Of a stretch of 5,046 nucleotides of DNA, positions 1 through 5,046 are shown piece by piece. How positions within the stretch are numbered: position 1 is the stretch's first letter; every line of letters begins with the position of its first letter. Below the pieces are notes generated by a model. The model saw only the letters and a list, made by a program, of their open reading frames with translations, searched no databases and had not been told where the DNA came from. This DNA comes from Bacteroidota bacterium. GTDB taxonomy: Bacteria; Bacteroidota; Bacteroidia; M30B66. The DNA is taken from the NCBI GenBank assembly GCA_947497195.1, contig CANMGM010000189.1, forward strand, positions 1 to 5,046, given 5' to 3'. A program made the position numbers and the translations under genes.

Positions 1-1632
1 CACGGCTACGAAGCAGCATCCCTTTGTAAATTGTTACGATTCTCGGAAGCCAATCTCTGGTACGCGCGCATGTACGATGAAGGTGCGGCATACCGTGTGT
101 CGGCATTTGAAAGTTTTCACCCACAACACGAAACCGAGTGGCAGCAAACCTTGGCTCTGGCTAAAAATCTGCGCGATAAGGAATTACTCTGGCACTTACT
201 GGGCGTATATGCCGACCCTATTCGTGGCATGAACGAGATTGCCGCTATCAATCCGCAATCAGATTTACTTCCCTTGCTGATGGTGCGTGCCGTTAATATT
301 GCAGAACACAACACCCTAAGCAATTCACGTTATCCGGGCGAGAGCGATTTTTCGATGAACGAAGTCGATACCACGCAGTTCACAATTGATCCGTACTTTT
401 CTTGGCATAGCGTGCAATTTAAACAACTGCAGGAACTCGATAACAGCATTGCGAAGATTGCCGCCTCTCGCAACGAAGATAAAGGTGTTTGGCTAATGGC
501 TCAGGCGTTTGTAACATACCTTCGTGGCGATCAGCAGTTGTGTTTGCGACAAACCGAAAAGGCACTAGAAATTGGGAAAGACAATCCGCTAATTCGAGCA
601 CAGGCGGCCATTCACCAACTTATTGCACAATGGAACAAACTGAAGCAGCTTCGTCAGCAAGATGAACAGGAGATACTGAATCTCATTCAGGGATTAAATC
701 CTTCGGGACTTTTAGCCACACGCAGCGAAAATGCCGAACGCATGATTTTGCGTTTTATGCGGAAGCAATACAGCGAAAACGGAAATGAGCTTCGCGCCGA
801 GCTTGCGGAACCATCGCCCGATGAATTTTATCGGAGTACTGCCAAAACTCAGGAGATGATTGATTTCATGCTGCGAACGAATCATACACCCTTCGAAAAG
901 TATGTGTTGGCGGGGTATCCGATAAAGCTCACCGAACTGTATGATGTGCTTGCTGTTGGCGAAATATATGCAGGTAATTTTGAGGCGGCACGCACCATTT
1001 ATGCAAAGCACCCGGATGCCGGAACGAATGAATTGCTGGGGAATCCTTTTAACATCCGTATTGTGGATTGCCACGATTGCGACCATGCAAAACCGATGAA
1101 AACTCCGTATACGAAGCGGAAATTCGTTGATAAGATTCTCGAAATGAATTCAAAGGCCAACGATTTGAAAGTCGATGCAAAAGAACGGGCTATAAATTAT
1201 TTTTTGATGGCCAACGGCTTGTACAACATGACTTGGTATGGCAATGCGCGTTTATTATCGGCCACAGTGGTGAATTGGGACTATACGGATTCGAATCGGT
1301 TCGCCGGCTATACGGATGAAAAAAACATGAAAATCCAAGGGTATTACAACTGTGAGGCTGCGAGCGAGAATTATCTAAAAGCCTTTGCATTAAGCACCGA
1401 TGCTGAATTTAAGGCGAAATGCATCTGGATGGCTGCAAAGTGCGAGCACAATCGATGGCTCGAAACCGATTACACAATCGAAAATTCGGATGCGTTCAAA
1501 GCAGGAGTTTATTTCAGAAGCTTGCGTGATGAATACAGTAACACGCAATATTACAAACAGGTAATCGCCGAATGCGGATACTTCTGCCAATTTAAAACAC
1601 CTGGTAATCAGGAATGTATTCGAAACAAGTAA
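1..1632 (+). CDS. Large TPR-like helical protein of unknown function, 5' end outside window
   Basis: The frame is open from base 1 to the TAA at 1630-1632, giving 543 residues of what is probably a longer protein. The TTG at 31 is an internal leucine codon more likely than a start, because coding sequence (HGYEAASLCK) continues upstream of it. Residues here are counted from base 1. The chain is almost wholly helical with degenerate TPR-like pairs near 161-215, 315-340, 395-420 and 445-485. A tight cysteine/histidine cluster, C-H-D-C-D-H, lies at residues 357-362 (bases 1069-1086). Near the C-terminus are LMANGLYNMTWYGNA (402-416) and AKCIWMAAKCEHN (472-484), and further cysteines sit in AECGYFCQF close to the end. 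These motifs resemble, from memory, uncharacterised Bacteroidota proteins often labelled TPR or hypothetical; this is a family impression and not a search result. The N-terminus is missing, so export cannot be judged. A scaffolding or protein-interaction role is inference from the helical-repeat look only. Confidence 0.75.
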   Translation, partial: HGYEAASLCKLLRFSEANLWYARMYDEGAAYRVSAFESFHPQHETEWQQTLALAKNLRDKELLWHLLGVYADPIRGMNEIAAINPQSDLLPLLMVRAVNIAEHNTLSNSRYPGESDFSMNEVDTTQFTIDPYFSWHSVQFKQLQELDNSIAKIAASRNEDKGVWLMAQAFVTYLRGDQQLCLRQTEKALEIGKDNPLIRAQAAIHQLIAQWNKLKQLRQQDEQEILNLIQGLNPSGLLATRSENAERMILRFMRKQYSENGNELRAELAEPSPDEFYRSTAKTQEMIDFMLRTNHTPFEKYVLAGYPIKLTELYDVLAVGEIYAGNFEAARTIYAKHPDAGTNELLGNPFNIRIVDCHDCDHAKPMKTPYTKRKFVDKILEMNSKANDLKVDAKERAINYFLMANGLYNMTWYGNARLLSATVVNWDYTDSNRFAGYTDEKNMKIQGYYNCEAASENYLKAFALSTDAEFKAKCIWMAAKCEHNRWLETDYTIENSDAFKAGVYFRSLRDEYSNTQYYKQVIAECGYFCQFKTPGNQECIRNK

Positions 1633-1657
1633 AAAAGTTTTTAAAAACATTTACCCG

Positions 1658-1677
1658 ATTTAGTATTAAAACTAAAT
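1658..1677. repeat. AT-rich inverted repeat downstream of the TPR-like gene
   Basis: ATTTAGT and ACTAAAT are perfect 7-bp inverted arms around a 6-base spacer (ATTAAA). The element lies 26 bp after the stop of the upstream gene and 49 bp before the acetyltransferase start. The stem is short and nearly all A/T, and the following bases (TTAATCGTTT) are not a clean U-tract, so it is at best a weak terminator. A binding site for a dimeric regulator of the downstream gene is equally possible. No convincing TTG / TAnnTTTG promoter was found in this 93-bp spacer. Confidence 0.35.
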
Positions 1678-1725
1678 TTAATCGTTTACTTTCTGAATAA
1701 GCTTTTCCAAACCTAATTCAGTATT

Positions 1726-2241
1726 ATGCATGTTACGTTGCGCCCCTGGAGAAATACCGACATCCCAGCATTGGTGTCATTGGCTGCTAACCCAAAGGTT
1801 ACGGAATTTTTAACAGACGGATTTCCCAAGCCCTATACTTGCGAGGCGGCTGAACGTTTCATTGCATTTGCACTTTCAGAAAATCCACGTAAAATTTTAG
1901 CCATAACGGTTGAAGGCGCATTAGCCGGATCCATCGGAGTATACCCCCAAAACGACATCTATCGCCGAAATGCAGAAATGGGTTACTGGCTTGGAGAAGC
2001 ATTTTGGGGGAATGGATACATGGTTGCTGCCATTCATAAAATGTGCAAATATGCCTTTGATACCTGGTCCTTGGATAGAATATACGCAAGGCCTTTCTCC
2101 TCGAATGCACGTTCGAGAAGAGCGCTCGAAAAAGCAGGTTTTACGCTTGAATATGAAATTATAGGAAATCTTGTCAAAAACGATTTACCCGAAAACGAAT
2201 GCTGTTACAGCATAAGAAGAAGTACATTTCTGGCTCGTTGA
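1726..2241 (+). CDS. GNAT-family N-acetyltransferase, RimJ/RimL-like
   Basis: This 171-residue protein has the usual length and layout of the RimJ/RimL (Acetyltransf_3) branch of GNAT enzymes, which move the acetyl group from acetyl-CoA to an amine on a protein N-terminus or small molecule. The opening TLRPWRNTDIPALVSLAANP (4-23) is the typical first strand and helix. EMGYWLGEAFWGNGYMVAAI (84-103) is motif A: strand beta4 followed by the pyrophosphate-binding loop, here W-G-N-G in place of the classic Q/R-x-x-G-x-G/A, as is common in this branch. The segment SLDRIYARPFSSNARSRRAL followed by EKAGF (115-139) is motif B with the conserved Asn127 and the AGF turn. The ATG at 1726 is preceded by no Shine-Dalgarno, as normal in Bacteroidota; a nearby ATG at 1730 is out of frame. 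The gene stands alone: 93 bp from the gene before and 211 bp from ssb. The substrate cannot be told from sequence, so no gene symbol is given. Confidence 0.93.
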   Translation: MHVTLRPWRNTDIPALVSLAANPKVTEFLTDGFPKPYTCEAAERFIAFALSENPRKILAITVEGALAGSIGVYPQNDIYRRNAEMGYWLGEAFWGNGYMVAAIHKMCKYAFDTWSLDRIYARPFSSNARSRRALEKAGFTLEYEIIGNLVKNDLPENECCYSIRRSTFLAR

Positions 2242-2328
2242 TTTCATTCAAATTTCACACGCTTAGATCGATTGTTTTTCAATACAGGAAAGCTATTTGA
2301 ATAAAGCTAAAAGCTCCATAGCCGTAAT

Positions 2329-2348
2329 TAAACGTTTATAAACGTTTA
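2329..2348. promoter_or_regulatory. Perfect 20-bp palindrome upstream of ssb, candidate operator
   Basis: TAAACGTTTATAAACGTTTA equals its own reverse complement over all 20 bases. It is also two tandem copies of the 10-bp unit AAACGTTTAT (2330-2339 and 2340-2349), each unit having the self-complementary core AAACGTTT. A partial third unit (TTAACGACTAAT) follows. The 10-bp spacing puts both cores on the same helical face, which is what one expects of cooperative dimer binding. It lies 104 bp before the ssb ATG and about 28 bp before the -7-like TACACTTG at 2376-2383, so it sits at or just upstream of the expected -33 region. Which regulator binds, and whether it activates or represses, is not known. 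Confidence 0.5.
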
Positions 2349-2367
2349 TTAACGACTAATTCAAAAT

Positions 2368-2383
2368 CGCCTTTGTACACTTG
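2368..2383 (+). promoter_or_regulatory. Candidate ssb promoter, -7 region
   Basis: Bacteroidota promoters use a -7 element TAnnTTTG. TACACTTG (2376-2383) matches it in five of the six fixed positions, and the overlapping CGCCTTTG (2368-2375) keeps only the TTTG half. Either would start transcription about 60-75 bases upstream of the ssb ATG. I could not find a TTG at the usual distance upstream; instead the 20-bp palindrome lies near that spot, consistent with a regulated promoter with a weak -33. This is a weak call based on pattern only. Confidence 0.25.
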
Positions 2384-2412
2384 CAATGTCAATTGATAAT
2401 CGGAACAAACAC

Positions 2413-2422
2413 GGGTGCACCC
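2413..2422. repeat. 10-bp GC-rich palindrome in the ssb leader
   Basis: GGGTGCACCC is a perfect palindrome located 30 bp upstream of the ssb ATG, in otherwise A/T-rich leader sequence, and is followed by ATTTTT. As RNA it would give only a 3-bp GGG/CCC stem with a four-base loop, so a DNA-binding site is more plausible than a hairpin. Chance occurrence is possible for a palindrome of this length. Confidence 0.25.
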
Positions 2423-2452
2423 ATTTTTCACTAACCCAAAAAAACAAAAAAC

Positions 2453-2797
2453 ATGAACAGCTTACGCAATTCCGTGAGGTTAATCGGTAACCTTGGCGGA
2501 AACCCCGAAATCAAAGAACTCGCGCAAGGTAAAAAACTGGCAAAGTTTAGTCTCGCTACAACCGAGAATTACAAAGACGCAGATGGCAACAAGGTGTCAG
2601 AAACCCAGTGGCATAACATCATTGCCTGGGGCCGACAGGCAGATTTTGCCGAGAAATATCTCGAGAAAGGCAATCAGATTGTTATCGAAGGGAAACTGCT
2701 AACGCGGTCCTATGTGGATCGTGAAGGAATTAAAAAGTACCTCACCGAAATCAGCGTGAACGAGATACTTAAAACAAACAGCGTTAACAAGAACTGA
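2453..2797 (+). CDS. ssb: Single-stranded DNA-binding protein, short tailless form
   Basis: The 114-residue product is a single OB-fold SSB that coats single-stranded DNA during replication, repair and recombination. Diagnostic features in order: MNSLRNSVRLIGNLGGNPEI (1-20), the first strand with the family's V-x-L-I-G-x-L-G-x-x-P-E signature; AKFSLATTENYKDADGNKV (30-48); TQWHNIIAWGRQAD (51-64) with the conserved W-H-x-I-x-W/F-G block; and YLEKGNQIVIEGKLLTRSY (69-87), the K-G-x-x-x-x-x-E-G-x-L core. The chain ends soon after the last OB strand in EILKTNSVNKN. It therefore lacks both the Gly/Pro/Gln-rich linker and the acidic D-D-x-x-P-F tip that recruits repair partners in full-length SSBs of about 150-180 residues. 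Short forms like this are frequent in Bacteroidota, usually beside a full-length copy elsewhere in the genome. The ATG follows a very A-rich stretch (CCCAAAAAAACAAAAAAC) that likely serves translation initiation in place of a Shine-Dalgarno. A strong hairpin terminator closes the gene. Confidence 0.95.
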   Translation: MNSLRNSVRLIGNLGGNPEIKELAQGKKLAKFSLATTENYKDADGNKVSETQWHNIIAWGRQADFAEKYLEKGNQIVIEGKLLTRSYVDREGIKKYLTEISVNEILKTNSVNKN

Positions 2798-2817
2798 CGA
2801 GTCCTAGGCTACAATCG

Positions 2818-2870
2818 AAGGAAAGATTCAGGTTCGGATAAAATCAGAACCGGATCTTTCCTTTATTTCG
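2818..2870 (+). terminator. Hairpin terminator of ssb, between convergent genes
   Basis: AAGGAAAGAT (2818-2827) pairs perfectly with ATCTTTCCTT (2854-2863). Inside this, after a small 3/2-base internal loop, GGTTC (2831-2835) pairs with GAACC (2847-2851) around an 11-base loop. On the plus strand the stem is followed by TTATTTC, a modest U-rich tail, so it should end ssb transcripts 20 bp after the stop codon. The minus-strand side has no T-tract, so termination in that direction is less sure. The right arm ends at the first base of the stop codon of the convergent gene, so that gene's transcript would also carry the hairpin at its 3' end. Confidence 0.75.
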
Positions 2871-3309
2871 ACATGGGTTTATCTTCCCAGACTTTGGCTC
2901 CGTCGAGCAGGTATTCCTCCAGTTTCGACTCGCCGATTTTAATGCTTACCTTATCTAACTGGAAACGCACTTCGCAACGCGATTTGGCAATTTTCTGCAC
3001 ATCGGTTTCTTTCTCGGTGCCTTCCAATCGGCCTATATGCGTTAAATTTCCGGCTATGGTATCGAGCGCAATCAATTCAACAACATACCATTTATCTTTT
3101 GGGCCGGCGTTTACGGTAAGGGTATTTTTCTTTTTATTGAAGAGGATCTCGTACTCAACGTTTTTTACACCTTCCGAGAATATTTTGCTTTTACCGATCA
3201 TCGAGTAGCGAGCTTTGGTGCCCGAATATTCAACACCTTTGCGCGATTGAGCTTGTATTGTAAATGACAAAAACGTTGTTAATGCCAAAAGTTGGAGTGT
3301 TCGTTTCAT
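2863..3309 (-). CDS. Small secreted protein of unknown function
   Basis: The ATG at 3309 is chosen because it opens directly into a signal peptide, MKRTLQLLALTTFLSFTIQAQ, with probable cleavage near residue 20-22. The frame is open for 22 more codons upstream (to 3375), but that extension would overlap the preceding gene and bury the signal peptide. The product is 148 residues, about 127 after cleavage. It looks beta-rich, with alternating strands such as VEYEILFN (51-58), NTLTVNAG (62-69), KWYVVELIAL (73-82) and CEVRFQLDKVSIKIG (112-126), separated by charged turns. There is one cysteine (112), no lipobox, and no membrane segment after the signal. The chain ends in a lysine-rich tail (WEDKPMSK). 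I do not recognise a family. It starts 22 bp after the stop of the DUF4476-like gene with no intervening promoter evident, so the two are probably co-transcribed and both exported. The real start has an A-rich rather than Shine-Dalgarno leader. Confidence 0.82.
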   Translation of the reverse strand: MKRTLQLLALTTFLSFTIQAQSRKGVEYSGTKARYSMIGKSKIFSEGVKNVEYEILFNKKKNTLTVNAGPKDKWYVVELIALDTIAGNLTHIGRLEGTEKETDVQKIAKSRCEVRFQLDKVSIKIGESKLEEYLLDGAKVWEDKPMSK

Positions 3310-3331
3310 GATTAAGTTTAGTATGCTAAGG

Positions 3332-4432
3332 TTAAGGTTGTTTTTTAATGTAATTGCTAAGGTTTTCCTTATCAAGACTTGAGCTGAAAACCGAACTCAC
3401 CGTTAGGTAATACATGTCGCGATCGAGAATAAATCCGTAAGCAAACTTTGCCAAATCGAGACGATCAATTGAACTCGAAAATAGCGATAAAATTTCCTTC
3501 ATCTGCTGCGAAGTGAAGCATTTCATCACCGGAATCTGATTCTTCGCAACAGTTAATCGGGTGTTCGATGAACTTTCGCGGGCAAGGTTCTCACGCAGCA
3601 TCTGAAACTGCTGTGGCGATACAACGCATGGCGGTGGAACCGGCGTTTCAATTATTATCGTTCGATTCGCCTTTAAGAATTCTGCCAAGGCAATTTTATT
3701 GGGTTGATGCGAAAAAACCTGTTGTGCAAAATCGAAATTCTGTTCGTCAAACACATTGCGGTATCCCTGCTTCAATAATTCCAATCGGTTGTTTTCGATA
3801 GAGAGCAAACTTGCAAGCTTCATCAATTGCGCTACGCTCAGGCATGTTTTGGAAACCAAAGCAAGGGCGGCGTCCATGCGAATACCCTCGTTTGGCTTGC
3901 TGAATACATCCTGCGCATACACCATAAAATCGTTTTCGGCCAAATATGCAGTACAGTTTCGTTTGCCATTGTATACCGATGCTTCGGGATAGCTCAGCAT
4001 CGGAAATGTCATTACCGGAAGTGGAGCAGGAACCGGCACATTGGATAAATTGGGTTGTGCAGGCTGCAATACCGGTGCATGCAGCATATCGTACAAATAG
4101 AAGGCGAACGAAAACTGTCGGAACTGATCCATCAACAAATAGGCGTTCTCATGATCTGTTAGTGCATTAACACCTATCGACGCTAATTCAAAGCGATCTA
4201 AATCGGAACCAAACAATTGCATAATCTCGGTCAGTTGCACCGTAGTTAGGCAATTCGACTGCACTGTTTCCTTTGCGCGCATCAAACGATTTCCGTTAAC
4301 TGGAATGCTACTTATGTTGCGTTTGAGTTGCTGAAAATTAAGAGCGTTCACCGGAATTACACAGGGCTGTGATTTTAGGAGGAGCTGAAAAAATACCAAT
4401 GAAAAAATCAGGATGATTTTTGGGGCCTTCAT
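3332..4432 (-). CDS. Secreted protein with three tandem DUF4476-like modules
   Basis: This 366-residue protein begins with a signal peptide (MKAPKIILIFSLVFFQLLLKSQ, 1-22) and then holds three related modules of about 95 residues at 24-117, 160-255 and 269-363. Each starts at a cysteine, has a helix with basic residues, a second cysteine, then a T/S-x-x-Q-hydrophobic helix leading to a (D/N)-R-(L/F)-(E/D)-L block and a final aromatic-rich helix. Aligned cores are LTTVQLTEIMQLFGSDLDRF (62-81), LSVAQLMKLASLLSIENNRL (198-217) and FTSQQMKEILSLFSSSIDRL (306-325). This matches my recollection of the DUF4476 family; the third copy is closest and the second most diverged. The six cysteines (24, 61, 160, 197, 269, 305) are the only ones in the protein, one pair per module, 36-37 residues apart, suggesting an intradomain disulfide outside the cytoplasm. 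Modules are joined by proline-rich linkers (118-150 and 261-268). The function of DUF4476 is unknown. It leads a probable operon with the small secreted protein downstream. Confidence 0.85.
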   Translation of the reverse strand: MKAPKIILIFSLVFFQLLLKSQPCVIPVNALNFQQLKRNISSIPVNGNRLMRAKETVQSNCLTTVQLTEIMQLFGSDLDRFELASIGVNALTDHENAYLLMDQFRQFSFAFYLYDMLHAPVLQPAQPNLSNVPVPAPLPVMTFPMLSYPEASVYNGKRNCTAYLAENDFMVYAQDVFSKPNEGIRMDAALALVSKTCLSVAQLMKLASLLSIENNRLELLKQGYRNVFDEQNFDFAQQVFSHQPNKIALAEFLKANRTIIIETPVPPPCVVSPQQFQMLRENLARESSSNTRLTVAKNQIPVMKCFTSQQMKEILSLFSSSIDRLDLAKFAYGFILDRDMYYLTVSSVFSSSLDKENLSNYIKKQP

Positions 4433-4450
4433 GAAAATGGTTTTGGGGCG

Positions 4451-4476
4451 TGAAGATAGAAAAACGGCACGTCCAA
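4451..4476 (-). promoter_or_regulatory. Weak candidate promoter of the minus-strand secreted-protein operon
   Basis: Read on the minus strand, TATCTTCA (plus 4451-4458) resembles the -7 consensus TAnnTTTG at four of six fixed positions, and TTG (plus 4474-4476) lies upstream with a 15-bp gap, shorter than the usual spacing of about 19-21. It would start transcription about 10 bases before the ATG at 4432. The match is poor and is listed because the 129-bp divergent spacer must hold a promoter for this unit. Confidence 0.15.
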
Positions 4477-4487
4477 TTAATCGACTA

Positions 4488-4519
4488 TTGATTCACATTT
4501 TCTCAACAATTCAATTTTG
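4488..4519 (+). promoter_or_regulatory. Candidate gcvT promoter of Bacteroidota type
   Basis: TTG at 4488-4490 and CAATTTTG at 4512-4519 fit the Bacteroidota -33 / -7 pattern TTG...TAnnTTTG with a 21-bp gap and a single mismatch (C for the first T). Transcription would begin around 4525, leaving a leader of roughly 35 bases before the ATG at 4562. That leader has no room for a glycine riboswitch. Confidence 0.35.
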
Positions 4520-4561
4520 TGCGATTCGAATTGGTTAGCTTCGCGCTTTAAATTACATGCT

Positions 4562-5046
4562 ATGAACGAAGTCTTAAAAACGCCTTTTTACGCCATGCAT
4601 CAATCGCTTGGCGCCAAGATACTTCCCTTTGCCGGATACGAAATGCCGATTACCTATGCAGGAGTTATTCAGGAGCACGAATGCGTGCGCCAAAAGGTAG
4701 GTGTTTTCGATGTAAGTCACATGGGCGAGTTTATACTTCGTGGGCCGCATGCCTTAGATCTCATCCAAAAAACCACGTCGAATGATGCATCGAAACTCAC
4801 TGACGGCAAAGTGCAGTATTCCTGCTTTCCGAACCTGAACGGGGGTATTGTCGATGATCTCTTGGTTTACCGCATCCGCGAAGACCAATACATGCTGGTT
4901 GTGAATGCATCCAACATCGAGAAAGACTGGAACTGGCTCAAGCAAAACGATACCTGGGGTGTTGATATGGAAGACATCTCCGCCAAAACTGCCTTGCTCG
5001 CCGTTCAAGGGCCACTGGCAACACAGGCGCTGCAAAAGTTAACTGA
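4562..5046 (+). CDS. gcvT: Glycine cleavage system aminomethyltransferase (T-protein), 3' end outside window
   Basis: The ATG at 4562 opens a frame that runs off the right edge after 161 full codons; the family is normally about 360-370 residues, so less than half is present. T-protein takes the aminomethyl group from lipoylated H-protein and, with tetrahydrofolate, releases ammonia and 5,10-methylene-THF, the middle step of glycine breakdown in the cytoplasm. Family landmarks seen: the N-terminal LKTPFYAMHQSLGAKILPF then AGYEMPI (5-30), EHECVRQKVGVFDVSHMGEF (38-57) with the highly conserved F-D-V-S-H-M-G-E, KVQYSCFPNLNGGIVDDLLV (83-102) where the D-D pair (98-99) holds the catalytic aspartate region, VVNASNIEKD (113-122) of the folate-binding segment, and LLAVQGPLA (145-153). 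No Shine-Dalgarno precedes the ATG. It is divergent from the secreted-protein operon and has no visible link to it. Identity is secure; only the visible part can be called intact. Confidence 0.97.
   Translation, partial: MNEVLKTPFYAMHQSLGAKILPFAGYEMPITYAGVIQEHECVRQKVGVFDVSHMGEFILRGPHALDLIQKTTSNDASKLTDGKVQYSCFPNLNGGIVDDLLVYRIREDQYMLVVNASNIEKDWNWLKQNDTWGVDMEDISAKTALLAVQGPLATQALQKLT

Noticed and set aside
712..1086. Minus-strand frame of 124 codons within the TPR-like gene
   Set aside because: Its composition (many Ile, His, Arg, Cys) is that of a shadow frame, and the opposite strand is open through the whole region with protein-like sequence.
2266..2285. ATTG-TTTTT-CAAT hairpin as a terminator of the acetyltransferase gene
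   Set aside because: The stem is only 4 bp and A/T-rich with no U-tract after it, so it cannot be supported as a terminator.
2873..3208. Plus-strand frame of 111 codons opposite the small secreted protein
   Set aside because: It is Ser/Phe-rich shadow sequence, starts within the ssb terminator region without an own leader, and conflicts with the signal-peptide gene on the other strand.
3310..3375. N-terminal extension of the small secreted protein to a start at 3375
   Set aside because: It would overlap the end of the upstream gene by 44 bp and place 22 residues ahead of a textbook signal peptide; the inner ATG at 3309 is far more likely.
4524..4531. ATTCGAAT palindrome and neighbouring CAATT tandem upstream of gcvT
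   Set aside because: At 8 bp and 5 bp in AT-rich sequence these are within what chance gives.
4433..4561. Glycine riboswitch upstream of gcvT
   Set aside because: The spacer is only 129 bp, shared with a divergent promoter, and shows none of the paired G-rich helices of a glycine aptamer.
4754..5035. Minus-strand frame of 93 codons opposite gcvT
   Set aside because: It is antisense to a strongly conserved coding sequence and its translation shows no family features.
1..5046. Defence system, mobile element or CRISPR array
   Set aside because: There is no transposase, integrase, nuclease, toxin-antitoxin pair or spaced direct repeat; the genes are housekeeping or exported proteins.

Overview
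The window looks like a chromosomal segment from a member of the Bacteroidota. The pointers are: start codons preceded by A-rich tracts rather than Shine-Dalgarno sequences; promoter-like TTG / TAnnTTTG remnants instead of sigma70 boxes; a short tailless SSB of the kind common in that phylum; and a secreted protein built from DUF4476-type modules. Base composition looks balanced to slightly AT-rich by eye. There is no sign of a mobile element, RNA gene or CRISPR array.

Layout from left to right. Bases 1-1632 (+) hold the 3' part of a large helical, TPR-like protein of unknown function, with its 5' end outside the window. An AT-rich spacer follows, then a RimJ/RimL-type GNAT acetyltransferase (1726-2241, +). 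A 211-bp intergenic region carries a perfect 20-bp palindrome made of two 10-bp units, and a second 10-bp GC-rich palindrome nearer the gene; it leads into a short ssb (2453-2797, +). A strong hairpin at 2818-2863 separates ssb from a convergent two-gene minus-strand unit. In transcription order that unit is a secreted protein with three tandem DUF4476-like modules (3332-4432, -) and, 22 bp downstream, a small secreted protein of unknown function (2863-3309, -). Divergent from this unit, across a 129-bp spacer, is the 5' part of gcvT (4562 to the window edge, +), the aminomethyltransferase of the glycine cleavage system.

The genes do not form one pathway. ssb and gcvT are housekeeping functions and the acetyltransferase is a standalone enzyme. 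The only pair likely to work together is the two exported minus-strand proteins. The points most worth a second look are the nested palindrome upstream of ssb, the triplicated module with one cysteine pair per copy, and the C-H-D-C-D-H cluster in the leftmost protein. I see no clear evidence of a new multi-gene defence or mobile system here.
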